Shown: piece by piece, positions 7,839 to 16,458 of the stretch
How the letters are laid out: every line of letters starts with the position of its first letter
How positions within the stretch are numbered: the first letter of the stretch is position 1
DNA from: Streptomyces collinus Tu 365
GTDB lineage: Bacteria > Actinomycetota > Actinomycetes > Streptomycetales > Streptomycetaceae
Direction of reading: 5' to 3'
Length of the DNA stretch: 64,000 bases
NCBI RefSeq assembly: GCF_000444875.1
Contig: NC_021985.1
Span: 8,080,170-8,144,169, forward strand
Made by a program: the position numbers and the translations under genes
Notes under the pieces: model-generated
Databases searched by the model: none
Seen by the model: the letters and a program-made list of their open reading frames with translations, nothing else
What the model was told of the DNA's origin: nothing

Positions 7839-9485
7839 ATGCAGGCACCTGCCGGTGACACCGCCCGCACCCGACCAACCCCCCCGACCACCACACCCGG
7901 TACCGCCCCACTCACCACCACCCCGCCCACCGACCCCGACCCGCCCACCGCCCCGGACCCCGGCCCGGGTACCGCGGCGGGCGCCGCGCTGACCATCGAC
8001 CCAGGCGCTGGCCCGGGCACCGCGCCGGATGCCGGGCATTCCGCCACACCGGACCCTGCCTTGAGCGCCGCTTTCGACGCCAAGCCGAGCACCGCCCCGG
8101 GCACCGCCTCGGGCACCGCTCCGGACGTCGGCCCAGGCACCGCTCCGGGCGCCGTGCCGCTCGTTGCCCGGGACCGGCCCCCCGACCCTGGCCCGGGTAC
8201 CGGGCCAGGCGCCACCGCGCTCACCGCCCCGGGCACCACCGCGCTCACCGACCTGGACCCTGGCCCGGGCACCGGCCCGGACGCCGGGCGGCCCACCGTG
8301 CCGGATGCCGCCTCGGGTACTGCTCCGGGTGCGGGTGCTGCTCCGGGTATGGGTGTGGGCATGGTTGTGGAGGACGGGGGGCGTGCCGTCCGGCCGGCGC
8401 CCGCCATCCGTACCCGTGGTCTGGTCAAGAGCTACGCGGGTCCGGAGGGGAGTGTCACGCGCGCTGTTGATGGCCTGGATCTGGAGGTGTTCCAGGGCGA
8501 GACCTACGCCTTCCTCGGCCCCAACGGTGCAGGCAAGTCCACCACCCTCGCCCTGCTGTGTGCCCTGGCCCGTCCCACCGCCGGACAGGCCATGGTGGCG
8601 GGCGCGGACGTCCTCGAGCGGCCGGAGCAGGTACGGCGGCGGGTCGGCATGCTCTTCCAGCACAGCGCCCTGGACCCCGACCTGACGGCCGAGCAGAACC
8701 TGCACATCCACGCCCGCCTGTACGGGCTGCGTCGCCGCCAGGCCCGCCTGCGCGTGACCGAGATGCTCGAGGCCGTCGCTCTGGCCGACCGCCGCCGCTC
8801 CCCGGTGCGCACCCTTTCCGGGGGGATGCGCCGCCGTCTGGAACTGGCCCGCGGTCTGCTGCACGCACCCCAGGTGCTGTTCCTCGACGAGCCGACCACC
8901 GGTCTCGACCCGCACGCCCGCGCCCAGGTCTGGCAGCACCTGCGCGCCCTGCGCGAGCAGCACGGCAGCACCTTGTTCATCACCACCCACTACCTGGAGG
9001 AGGCGGAGAACTGCGACCGCCTGGGCATCCTCGACCACGGCCGGCTCGTGGCCGAGGGCACCCCCCACGCGCTGAAGGCCGAGATCGGCGAGGACCGGCT
9101 GGTGCTGCACACCGGCGACGACACCGCGGCCTGCCACGTCGTGAACCGGGCTGTGGACCAGGCCGTGCGCCGGGCCGTGGACCGGGCTGAGGACCGGGCT
9201 GAGGACCGGGCTGAGGACCGGACCGTGAGCGGGGCTGTGTCCGCGGGGTCTGCCGTCACTCTGGACGCCGGGGGGTTGTCCCTGCGTCTGCCCGACGGCA
9301 GTGCCTGGATCCCCCGGTTGTGCGCGGCTTTGGCGGACCACGGCATCGCGGTGCATGCCGCGTCCGCGACCCCGCCCACGCTCGACGACGTCTTCTTCCA
9401 CCACACCGGCCGCAGCATCCACACCCCCCGCTCCCACCCGGCAGCGTCCGCGACCGCGCCGGCGGCCGCCCAGGAGGCCCCATGA
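7839..9485 (+). CDS. lanT: lanthipeptide ABC exporter, ATP-binding protein
   Basis: ATPase half of a DrrA-like ABC-2 exporter, 548 aa. The NTPase domain starts near residue 188. It contains Walker A GPNGAGKST, signature LSGGMRRRLELA, Walker B VLFLDEPTTGLD and switch His in FITTHYLEEA. Before it lies an unusual extension of about 185 residues made of Pro/Gly/Ala/Thr repeats (PGPGTAPGA-like). ATG at 7839 is chosen for its GAGGAG site 6 bp upstream; an internal start at MGVGMV, near 8349, would give an ordinary-sized ATPase and cannot be excluded. A second insert near residues 431-455 repeats the unit RAED three times (9181-9225). It overlaps the permease gene by 4 bp. Its likely role is export of the modified lanthipeptide; it has no peptidase domain, so leader removal must be done elsewhere. 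Confidence 0.85.
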   Translation: MQAPAGDTARTRPTPPTTTPGTAPLTTTPPTDPDPPTAPDPGPGTAAGAALTIDPGAGPGTAPDAGHSATPDPALSAAFDAKPSTAPGTASGTAPDVGPGTAPGAVPLVARDRPPDPGPGTGPGATALTAPGTTALTDLDPGPGTGPDAGRPTVPDAASGTAPGAGAAPGMGVGMVVEDGGRAVRPAPAIRTRGLVKSYAGPEGSVTRAVDGLDLEVFQGETYAFLGPNGAGKSTTLALLCALARPTAGQAMVAGADVLERPEQVRRRVGMLFQHSALDPDLTAEQNLHIHARLYGLRRRQARLRVTEMLEAVALADRRRSPVRTLSGGMRRRLELARGLLHAPQVLFLDEPTTGLDPHARAQVWQHLRALREQHGSTLFITTHYLEEAENCDRLGILDHGRLVAEGTPHALKAEIGEDRLVLHTGDDTAACHVVNRAVDQAVRRAVDRAEDRAEDRAEDRTVSGAVSAGSAVTLDAGGLSLRLPDGSAWIPRLCAALADHGIAVHAASATPPTLDDVFFHHTGRSIHTPRSHPAASATAPAAAQEAP

Positions 9486-10438
9486 CCGCGCCCGCCCTCC
9501 CGGCCCCGGAAGCCTCCAACACCCCTCACACCCCTCACCCCCCCAAGGCCTCCGGTGCTCCCGGTGGGTCTGGGTCTTCCGGAACCTCTGGTCCTTCCGG
9601 TGGGTCCGGTCGGGCCGGTCGCGGGTCCGGGTCACTGCTGTCTCATGAACTGCGCGCGGTGCACGCTCTGGTCCATCGTGATCTGCTGCGCATGGCGGCC
9701 CAGCCCACCCACACCGCGCTGATGCTGCTCCAGCCGGTGCTCTACCTCTTCGCCCTGGGCGGTGGTCTGGCCGCGCTGATCCCCGACTCCTCGCTCGGCG
9801 TCGGTTACCAGGCCTACCTCTTCCCGGGCATGCTGATGATGACGGTGCAGGCACCGGCCATCATCGTCGGTGTCCGCCTGATCACCGACCGGCAGAGCGG
9901 CTACCTGCGGGAACTGCTGATGGCCCCGGTCGCGCGGCCCACCCTCCTGATCGGCAGCTGCGCCGGAGGCACCCTGGTCTCCACCGTCCAGGGAACCGTC
10001 CTGCTCACCCTGGCCGGCGCCGTCGGTCTGCCCTACGACCCACTCCTGCTGGCGCTGCTCCTGGCCGGCATGATCCTGGCCTCCTTCACCGTCACGGCCC
10101 TGTCCCTGCTGCTGGCCGTGAGCATCGACCGGCCCGAGGCCTTCCACATGCTGCTCGGCCTGGTGATGATGCCGCTGCTGTTCCTGTCCGGCGGCTTCTT
10201 CCCGTTGCACAACCTGCCCGGATGGGCCCACACCCTGGCCGCCGTCAACCCGCTCGCCTACGGCGTGGACCTGCTGCGCCGCTGCATCGCGCTGCGCGCA
10301 GGGCACCAGGCGGCCACCACCGCGGGCATCACATGGTCCGGCTGGCAGCCCCCACTGCTCCTGGAGGGCGCGCTCCTGCTGGCCGGCGGCGCCACCGCGC
10401 TGCTCTGGGCCGCCCACCGCTTCAGCCGCCCCGAATAA
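9482..10438 (+). CDS. lanH: lanthipeptide ABC exporter, permease
   Basis: ABC-2 type membrane protein of 318 aa, DrrB-like, partner of the preceding ATPase. ATG at 9482 overlaps the upstream TGA (ATGA), so translation is coupled. The first 50 residues are a low-complexity Pro/Gly/Ser stretch with GGSG and SGTSG units. About six hydrophobic segments follow, including LMLLQPVLYLFALGGG and LLGLVMMPLLFLSGGFFPL, the latter being the usual ABC-2 signature before the last segments. This is the last gene of the lan operon. Naming follows the venL-venA-venT-venH order known for venezuelin. Confidence 0.88.
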   Translation: MTAPALPAPEASNTPHTPHPPKASGAPGGSGSSGTSGPSGGSGRAGRGSGSLLSHELRAVHALVHRDLLRMAAQPTHTALMLLQPVLYLFALGGGLAALIPDSSLGVGYQAYLFPGMLMMTVQAPAIIVGVRLITDRQSGYLRELLMAPVARPTLLIGSCAGGTLVSTVQGTVLLTLAGAVGLPYDPLLLALLLAGMILASFTVTALSLLLAVSIDRPEAFHMLLGLVMMPLLFLSGGFFPLHNLPGWAHTLAAVNPLAYGVDLLRRCIALRAGHQAATTAGITWSGWQPPLLLEGALLLAGGATALLWAAHRFSRPE

Positions 10439-11063
10439 CCCCCCGGACCCGCCCCCACACCCTTTGCCCCCCCGGCATCACACCCGCTTCGCACACCGAC
10501 CCGCCCACGCCGCCCACCAGGCATGCAGACCTGCCTCGCCCGCCTCGCGCCGACGAGGCGACGTGCCCGCCGGCCGACCACGTCCGCCGCCCGGCCGGGC
10601 GGCCCTGCCCGGTGGTCCGCCCGTCCGCAGCCGGGCGCCGCCGTCCTGTGCCCGCCCTGTCGGCGTGGCACATGACAAAATGACCCGGGGGAGGACCGGC
10701 CGGCATCCGAGCACGCCTGCGAAAGGGACGCGCCGATGGCGAAGACCCCCAGCGACGCGGGAGAGCCGCAGGCCACGCACGCCCCCCCCGGGCAAACCGC
10801 TGGCCTCCTTTTCCCGCCGGATCCGGCATTCCTGCCGGCGGCCGGCCCTCCGCCGGCAGGAATGCCGGATCCGGCGGAGGGCCGGCCGCCGGCGTCGAAG
10901 CTGGACCGTTCCGCCGGTCCCGGGCCGGTCCTGGCAGCTTCAGCCCCTGGTCGCGGTATCTCTGCCGGGTAGAAGGGGCGGCCACGGTGTCGTATCCGGA
11001 TCGGTCCTGGCGGGTTCATCTCCTGGTCTCGGGGGCACTTTCGGCACACACCCTGGAGGAATC
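10439..11063. other. 625-bp intergenic region between lanH and glutamine amidotransferase
   Basis: Proline/arginine-rich open frames here look like GC artefacts. It contains the two overlapping inverted repeats listed separately. A ribosome site GGAGGA (11055-11060) serves the downstream gene. Confidence 0.5.
10814..10893. repeat. two overlapping, mutually exclusive inverted repeats
   Basis: Arm A 10814-10841 pairs perfectly with 10850-10877 (28 bp, 8-nt loop). Segment 10834-10856 pairs perfectly with 10871-10893 (23 bp, 14-nt loop). The two hairpins share bases, so only one can form at a time, the layout of an attenuator or switch. The structure lies 171 bp upstream of the amidotransferase start and 375 bp after the lan operon. 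Confidence 0.75.
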
Positions 11064-11933
11064 ATGTGCCGCCTTTTCGGTCTCAGCAGTGCCCCGCTGC
11101 GCACTCATGCCACGTTCTGGCTGCTGGACGCCCCCGACAGCCTGAGCCGGCAAAGCCACCGTGACCCCGACGGCACGGGCCTGGGATATTTCGCCGCCGA
11201 CGGCACCCCGCGGGTGGACAAGGCCCCTGTCGCCGCCTACCGGGACCGGGCTTTCGCCGAGGAGGCCCGTCAGGAGGAGTCGCAGACGTTTGTCGCCCAT
11301 GTCCGTTTCGCCTCCACTGGCAGTCTGGAGATGCGCAACACCCATCCCTTCGAGCAGGACGGGCGGCTCTTCGCTCATAACGGGGTCATCGAGGGTCTGG
11401 ACCGGCTCGATGACCACCTGGGCGGGGACCGGTCACTGGTGCGGGGGGACACCGACTCCGAGAGGTTCTTCGCGCTGATCACCCGCGAGATACGCCGGCA
11501 CGGCGGCGACGTCGGCGCGGGCATCCGTGAGGCCGCCGGCTGGATCGCCGCGAACCTGCCCCTCTACGCCCTGAACCTGATCCTCATCACTCCCGGGGAT
11601 CTGTGGGCGCTGCGTTACCCGGACACCCACGAGTTGTACGTCCTTCAGCGGCAGGCCGGGGGAGAGCACGGCAGCCGGCACCTGGACCACAGCGGCAGCC
11701 ACGGCCGTATGCGCGTCCACTCCTCCCACCTGGCCGACCATCCCGCCGTGGTCGTCGCCAGCGAACGCATGGACGACAACCCTCACTGGCGGCCGCTGGA
11801 ACCCGGCGAACTCCTCCACGCCGACCCCCATCTCCACCTCACCCGCGAGACCGTGCTCCCCGACGCTCCCGCCCACCAGCTCACACTGGAGGACCTGCAT
11901 CCCGCCGCGGCCGCCTCCCAGAAGGCCGCCTAG
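11064..11933 (+). CDS. class II glutamine amidotransferase
   Basis: A 289-aa Ntn-hydrolase of the YafJ/EgtC-like glutamine amidotransferase group, which releases ammonia from glutamine using an N-terminal cysteine. Met1 is followed directly by Cys2 (MCRLFGLSS), the expected nucleophile after Met removal. Other family motifs are VAHVRFASTG, NTHPF and FAHNGVIEG, then GDTDSERFF. ATG at 11064 is fixed by Cys2 and the GGAGGA site. No partner synthase domain is present and no partner gene is adjacent, so the acceptor reaction is unknown. It is convergent with the hemerythrin gene. Confidence 0.88.
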   Translation: MCRLFGLSSAPLRTHATFWLLDAPDSLSRQSHRDPDGTGLGYFAADGTPRVDKAPVAAYRDRAFAEEARQEESQTFVAHVRFASTGSLEMRNTHPFEQDGRLFAHNGVIEGLDRLDDHLGGDRSLVRGDTDSERFFALITREIRRHGGDVGAGIREAAGWIAANLPLYALNLILITPGDLWALRYPDTHELYVLQRQAGGEHGSRHLDHSGSHGRMRVHSSHLADHPAVVVASERMDDNPHWRPLEPGELLHADPHLHLTRETVLPDAPAHQLTLEDLHPAAAASQKAA

Positions 11934-12032
11934 CCGCAATCGACGCAACCGGCACGCGCCCCCACCCCCTCCCGCCGGGCGCTCACTGGCCCCCTGGGGG
12001 ACGAAGGGGGCGCCCGAACCGGGCCGGGCTAC

Positions 12033-12063
12033 GCCGGGACGGGCTGAGACAGCCCGTCCCGGC
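12033..12063. terminator. bidirectional terminator between convergent genes
   Basis: Perfect 14-bp stem (12033-12046 with 12050-12063) with an AGA loop. It lies between the amidotransferase (ends 11933) and the leftward hemerythrin gene (ends 12076). Confidence 0.75.
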
Positions 12064-12075
12064 AGGGGCTGGGGG

Positions 12076-12567
12076 TCAGGAGCCCACGATGCGGCGTACG
12101 TTGTCGACCGAGCCGCAGTCGCTCTTCAGCTGCCGCTCGCGTTCTTCCCAGAACGCCGTGCCCAGTTCCTCGCGCCGTTGCATCGCCACGTTCTCCCGCG
12201 CGCCGTTGAGGATGGTGCGTTCTTCCTCGTCGGCGTGGTGGGTGACGGCTTCCACCAGTTCCTCCAGTTTGGAGTCCCACTCCTCGGAGCCGACCTCGTC
12301 CACCTCGAGCAGGTCGAGCAGGGCCTGGTTGCCCTCGTCGTGTTCGTGCTCGCCGTGCTCGACCTCATCGTCGTCGATGTTCTTGTACCGCTTCAGGGCG
12401 GGATAGACCTTGGCCTCCTCGGCCTGCGCGTGCGCGATCAGCAGGTCCGCGAACTCCTTCAGCGCACCGGCCCGGTCGGCCTCGACGCTGCGCATCAGGC
12501 GGAACAGGTCCTCCATCCGGCGGTGGTCCTGGAGGATGAGCTCGACGACGTCCCTGGTTTCGGCCAT
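12076..12567 (-). CDS. hemerythrin-domain (HHE) protein
   Basis: A 163-aa cytoplasmic HHE cation-binding protein. Helical segments carry the iron-binding His/Glu pattern: LILQDHRRME, LIAHAQAEE and VTHHADEEE. An acidic insert of the type DDDEVEHGEHEHDE lies in the middle. Such proteins bind a di-iron centre and are linked to oxygen, NO or redox sensing; the role here is not defined. ATG at 12567 begins the first HHE helix. It stands alone on its strand. Confidence 0.88.
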   Translation of the reverse strand: MAETRDVVELILQDHRRMEDLFRLMRSVEADRAGALKEFADLLIAHAQAEEAKVYPALKRYKNIDDDEVEHGEHEHDEGNQALLDLLEVDEVGSEEWDSKLEELVEAVTHHADEEERTILNGARENVAMQRREELGTAFWEERERQLKSDCGSVDNVRRIVGS

Positions 12568-13131
12568 GACGGGGCACCACTTTCGTGCGAACGGTTGAGA
12601 GCTCTTACCTGCTACCCCCGCCACCGGCGTTGATGACTTCGACTCACCGGAACCGGTGAGTGGGGAGCCCCCCGGGCCGGTCTTGCCCTCCCTCGCCACT
12701 GCCGAGGGGCGGCGGACTTCGCCGCTGCGCGGGACCGGCGGGGTGCTGTACCGGGTGCGGACGGGGGAGCGGCGCAGCGCGGTGCAGACGCGTGACAGGT
12801 GTCCATGGCGCGTCCATGTTCACAAAACGTTTTGATCCGGCCGGATCAATATCTGTACCCGCGGGCTCAGATTTCAACGGGACATGCGGACAGATTGTCT
12901 GCCCCAGTATGTGGAGTGGATTTCTTCACCACGCGCAGGCCGCTGCGGCGTGCTACTGTCGATCTCAGTTGCAGTTGTGGTTCCCGAAACTTCAGGTGCT
13001 CTCCGGACGGTCACGTGCCGCTGGAAGGCACTTTTGTATATCCGGTTTTTTTCCGGGCGGGGTGATCATCGCGGCGACACGGTGTCCGCGAGGTGCGGAC
13101 GCCGAGGCACTGCCCCCGAAGGAGAAATGAC
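12568..13131. promoter_or_regulatory. 564-bp region between the hemerythrin gene and cspA
   Basis: No gene supported. Two overlapping perfect palindromes stand out: AAAACGTTTT at 12824-12833 and TTGATCCGGCCGGATCAA at 12832-12849. Base composition falls near 12820-12860 and 13030-13060. The rest probably contains the cspA promoter and a long 5' untranslated region, as is usual for cold-shock genes. Confidence 0.4.
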
Positions 13132-13335
13132 ATGGCTGCTGGCACCGTGAAGTGGTTCAACGCGGAAAAGGGCTTCGGCTTCATCGAGCAGGACGGTGGT
13201 GGCGCTGACGTGTTCGCCCACTACTCGAACATTGCCGCCCAGGGCTTCCGTGAGCTGATCGAGGGCCAGAAGGTGACCTTCGACATCGCGCAGGGCCAGA
13301 AGGGCCTGACGGCCGAGAACATCGTTCTCGCCTGA
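13132..13335 (+). CDS. cspA: cold-shock protein CspA family
   Basis: A 67-aa single cold-shock domain, the standard length for Streptomyces Csp proteins. It contains RNP1 (KGFGFIEQ) and RNP2 (VFAHYSNI) nucleic-acid-binding motifs after the MAAGTVKWFNAEK start. It binds single-stranded RNA/DNA and acts as an RNA chaperone. ATG at 13132 follows a GAAGGAGAA site. The gene is monocistronic, with a strong terminator 17 bp downstream. Confidence 0.96.
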   Translation: MAAGTVKWFNAEKGFGFIEQDGGGADVFAHYSNIAAQGFRELIEGQKVTFDIAQGQKGLTAENIVLA

Positions 13336-13351
13336 CGCTCACGCGCACTGT

Positions 13352-13393
13352 GTAGCTGGGGCCCGCATCCTTCGGGGTGCGGGCCCCAGCTAC
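13352..13393 (+). terminator. cspA terminator
   Basis: 19-bp stem (13352-13370 with 13375-13393, one G-T wobble) closed by a TTCG tetraloop, directly after the cspA stop. No T tract, which is normal for Streptomyces terminators. Confidence 0.88.
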
Positions 13394-13803
13394 GCGCGTT
13401 TCCGCCGGTGGTCTCACCTGTGGACAGCGATCAGGAGATTCGTAGGCTCACTGCATAGGCGGAAGGCCCCGAACCTTGCGTCCGTGCGTCCGCATCGCGT
13501 CACTCATTTCAGCGCCCGCGCCCGCGCGGATTTTCCGCCGGGCAGATAGGCGCTGTCGCGTTTTACCGGCCCGTTCTTGCAATTACTCGTGCTGCTCATC
13601 GCTGTGGAAATTTTTTGAGATGTGCCGCATCGAGGAAGTTCCGTTGCGCGGGGGGGTGTGAGCTGGGCAGGGGGGCCGGGCCGGTCCGGTCCGGTCCGGC
13701 CCTGCCCGGCCCTGCCCGGCCCGGTCCGGCTCGGTCCGGTCCGGTCCGGGGTCGGCCCGGGCCGGCCGGTCCGGGGTTGTGCTGGGTGTCGGGTCGGGGT
13801 GGG
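13394..13803. other. intergenic region with CCGGT/CCGGC microrepeat
   Basis: No gene supported. From about 13675 to 13790 the DNA is a degenerate array of GGTCC and CCTGCCCGG units, ending at the 3' end of the leftward orphan gene. Confidence 0.5.
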
Positions 13804-14163
13804 TCAGTGGTCGAAGTAGCTGAAGTCGCCTACGGTCCAGGCGCTGACGTCGTCGATCGCGACGCGGTACATTCCGCCCGTCTCCGGGATCCCTACCGGG
13901 CCCTGCAGGATCCGGGCGAGGTGGAAGTGCAGGTGTGTGGGCGGTCCGGCCTGCCTGGCGGGGTGGTCGAAGACGGCGGAGAAATCGCTCAGTTGGGCGG
14001 AGTCGGTCAGTACCTCCCTCACCCGTTGCCTCCACATGGCTTCAGGGGCCAGCCGGCCGGTGATGACGGCACCACCGGTGACCACGGTCAGGGACATCTG
14101 ACTGCTCTGCCCGGACTCCACAAGGGCGGCGATGTCAATGATCAGCTCGTCAGGCTTCGGCAT
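13804..14163 (-). CDS. small orphan protein, possibly GvpU-like
   Basis: A 119-aa soluble protein. Start ATG at 14163 (MPKPDELIIDIAALVESG); the frame remains open upstream but the sequence there is low complexity. It shows a beta-rich layout (MSLTVVTGGAVITGRLAP, then THLHFHLARIL and MYRVAIDDVSAWTVGD). The pattern recalls the gas-vesicle accessory protein GvpU family, but this is recollection of fold and motif order, not a search. No other gas-vesicle gene is in the window. Confidence 0.6.
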   Translation of the reverse strand: MPKPDELIIDIAALVESGQSSQMSLTVVTGGAVITGRLAPEAMWRQRVREVLTDSAQLSDFSAVFDHPARQAGPPTHLHFHLARILQGPVGIPETGGMYRVAIDDVSAWTVGDFSYFDH

Positions 14164-15274
14164 GGGACCGGATTTTATGCCCTGTGTCAGGGCGGCGGGG
14201 CGGTGGCCTGGGACGAGGACGCCGAGCCGGCCCGCCCAGACCGGGCCTTGCCGCGGGCCGACCGGGAAGGACACTCGTGTGCATGCCCGGTGTCCGGCGG
14301 TGGAACGCCCGTTCCCGGATCGGCTCGCCGGTGATGCGAAACCGGCGGCCCCCCCGGGGGGGGGGAGCGTTGTCCGAACGTGCGCAGCACGCCGAAGACT
14401 CAGGGCCCCGGGGTGCGTCGGGGGATGGGTGCCGTCGCCTGCACGCTGTGCGTGGCCCCCGGTACCCGCGACGTCGGCGCCGCCCTGGCCGCCGGCCGCC
14501 GCCGGCTGACCGGCGCCCGCCCGCAGGGGTATTTCCTGCTCGCCGCCCCGGGTGCGCCCCCGCGCCGGGGGGACCGGCCGCCTTGGTTCCTCTGGCTGCG
14601 CTGGCGGCGGTCGTCGGCTCGGAGGAACGGGCCCGGCTGGTCATCCGGTGCCGGGGCCTGGTGTGTGCGGCAGGTCGCCGGGTCCGGTCCGCGGCCTGCC
14701 CGTAGCACAGACGGCCTTGACCGGGATCCGGCTGCCCGGGGGCTCTCGGCCGGTTCGCCGGCCGTCGAAGCCTGAGCGTGCGGGCGAGGCGCACATATCC
14801 GGGTCGGCCGCCGCCTGTACGACTGCTGCGGTCCGCCCCGGCTCGAGGGCCCGCGGACGAGGCCGTGGCTGCTGCACGGCCGGGAGGCGGCCGCGGTCCC
14901 GACAGCGAACCCCTCGTGCCCCTCGTGGCGGACGGTCGAACCCGTGGGCTGGGTCAGTGACCGGGTCACCACCGGGGCGTGTGCCCTCATCGCCGAGCAG
15001 CCCGGCCCCCGGGGAACCCTCGCCCGCGACACCACGCCCCGGTGACAAAGAAACATCCCGGGACACTCGCTGCCACGGCCACGGCCACGGCCACGGCCGC
15101 TGCCGCTGTCGCTGTCCGTCCGGTGTCCGGCGCCCGCTGCCCGTACCCGTCCCGCCCGACGGCTGGCGTCCGCCGTCCGCCCGGTGTCGGCGCCCGATAC
15201 ATGCCCCCGCCCGGTACCCACCGCCCGCCTGATGCCGGGCACCCGTCTTTGTGCGGTGCCCGTGCCCGCGGGGG
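14164..15274. other. 1.1-kb gene-poor region with remnants and microrepeats
   Basis: No intact gene is supported. Overlapping open frames on both strands are Arg/Pro/Gly-rich shadows. Notable items are a C7G10 tract (14349-14365), a (CCACGG)4 array (15073-15096) and a plausible gene remnant at 14775-15045 listed separately. Confidence 0.5.
14775..15045 (+). pseudogene. possible gene remnant, start lost
   Basis: An open frame between stops reads as normal protein (for example RLYDCCGPPRLEG, VEPVGWVSDRVTTGACALI) with GC-rich third positions. It has no plausible start codon or ribosome site. I do not recognise the family. Confidence 0.25.
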
Positions 15275-15631
15275 CTATTCCGGGTGGGTCACGGCGTCCT
15301 TTTGCAGTTGTACCGCCGCGAGCAGGCTCAGCCGCGGCTCCGCCTGGCGCAGGGCCTTGACGGCGGCTACGGAGGTGATGTCGCCGCTGAAGCCGGCCTC
15401 GGCCAGCCGGTCGCGGACCCAGCGGGCCCGCAGCCGGGTCTCGCTCGCCGCGGCGGTGGACTCAACCAGCGCGGCGGCGCGCTCGAGGCCGGGACGCTCC
15501 TGCGGTGAGGCCTCGGCCAGCGCCTGACGCAACTGTGCCGCGATCACGTCCGCGTCCCGCAGGGCCAGCACGACATCGCTCTTCCTGCCCAGGTGCCTGA
15601 TTGCTGTCATGAAGATCAGACTGACCGCCAT
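15275..15631 (-). CDS. hypothetical helical protein
   Basis: A 118-aa product from ATG 15631, or 111 aa from ATG 15610 (MTAIRHLGRKSD); neither start has a clear ribosome site. The sequence is an alpha-helical, charged protein (LALRDADVIAAQLRQALAEA, then RLRARWVRDRLAEAG). It has no signal peptide or catalytic motif I recognise. It stands alone on its strand beside the 15.7-kb minisatellite. Confidence 0.6.
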   Translation of the reverse strand: MAVSLIFMTAIRHLGRKSDVVLALRDADVIAAQLRQALAEASPQERPGLERAAALVESTAAASETRLRARWVRDRLAEAGFSGDITSVAAVKALRQAEPRLSLLAAVQLQKDAVTHPE

Positions 15632-15679
15632 GCCCGGTGTCCGCCAAGCGACTTGAGCCAACTCAGAGCATCCCCAGCC

Positions 15680-15890
15680 GGCCGCCCGCACCGGTCTGCC
15701 GGCCGCCCACGCCCACCCGCCTGCCGTCCGGCGAACCCCACCGGCCTGGCCGCCCGCCCCCCATACCGGCCTGCTGCCCGGCCCCCCGGTACCGGCCTGC
15801 CGGCCGCCCACGCCCACCGGCCTGCTGCCCGGCCCCCCATACCGGCCTGCTGTCCGGCCCCCCGGTACCGGCTTGCTGTCCGGCTTTCCG
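15680..15890. repeat. degenerate GC-rich minisatellite
   Basis: Imperfect tandem array of a unit of about 25 bp (CCGGCCTGCTGCCCGGCCCC with variants ending CATA, GGTA or GCCCA). It lies between the leftward hypothetical gene and the 2H phosphoesterase start. Confidence 0.7.
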
Positions 15891-15924
15891 GTTGGTGTAT
15901 CCGGAGCGCCGGTAGGCTGCGGCG

Positions 15925-16458
15925 GTGCGCACGGTCGAGCTCCTGTTGGACGAGACGGCGGAAACGGCGGTCCGGCAGGCCTGGCGGCGGCTCGCGGATG
16001 CGGGTCTGCCCAGCCAGGCCCGGCATCCCTCGCCGACCAACAGCCCGCATCTCACCCTGGCCGCCTGCCCCGAGCTGACCGCACCCATCCGCTGGGAACT
16101 CGCCGGGGCGGCCGCCGTCCTGCCGCTGCCGGTGCGCTTCACCGGCCTGGTCCGTTTCGAGCGGCCCACCTCGGTCCTGGCCTGGGCACTGGACCTCGAC
16201 AGTGCGCTGGCCGGCCTGCACCGCCGGGTGTGGGAGGCGGTCGCCTCGGACAGCCCGCCCGAGACCCTCAACCCCTTCCACCACCCCACGCGCTGGAGCC
16301 CGCACATCACCCTCGGCCGCACCCGCCGCCCCGGCGCCTTCACCGACCGGCAGATCCCCGGTCTCCTGCCCGCCCCACCCCTGTCCGCCCGCCTCATCAC
16401 CCTGCGCAGCTACGACACCGACACCGGCGCCCTGGAGATCCTCACCCCCCGCCCCTGA
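15925..16458 (+). CDS. 2H phosphoesterase / 2'-5' RNA ligase-like (LigT family)
   Basis: A 177-aa protein with the two HxTx motifs that define 2H phosphoesterases: SPHLTLAAC near residue 41 and SPHITLGRT near 126. Family members hydrolyse cyclic phosphodiesters of nucleotides or RNA 2',3' ends. The GTG at 15925 has no ribosome site but sits 7 bp after TAGGCT, a good -10 hexamer, so the mRNA is probably leaderless. No operon partner. Confidence 0.85.
   Translation: MRTVELLLDETAETAVRQAWRRLADAGLPSQARHPSPTNSPHLTLAACPELTAPIRWELAGAAAVLPLPVRFTGLVRFERPTSVLAWALDLDSALAGLHRRVWEAVASDSPPETLNPFHHPTRWSPHITLGRTRRPGAFTDRQIPGLLPAPPLSARLITLRSYDTDTGALEILTPRP

Noticed and set aside
10740..10972. 78-aa frame across the nested hairpins
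   Set aside because: Coding frame runs through the inverted repeats, is proline-rich and has no ribosome site.
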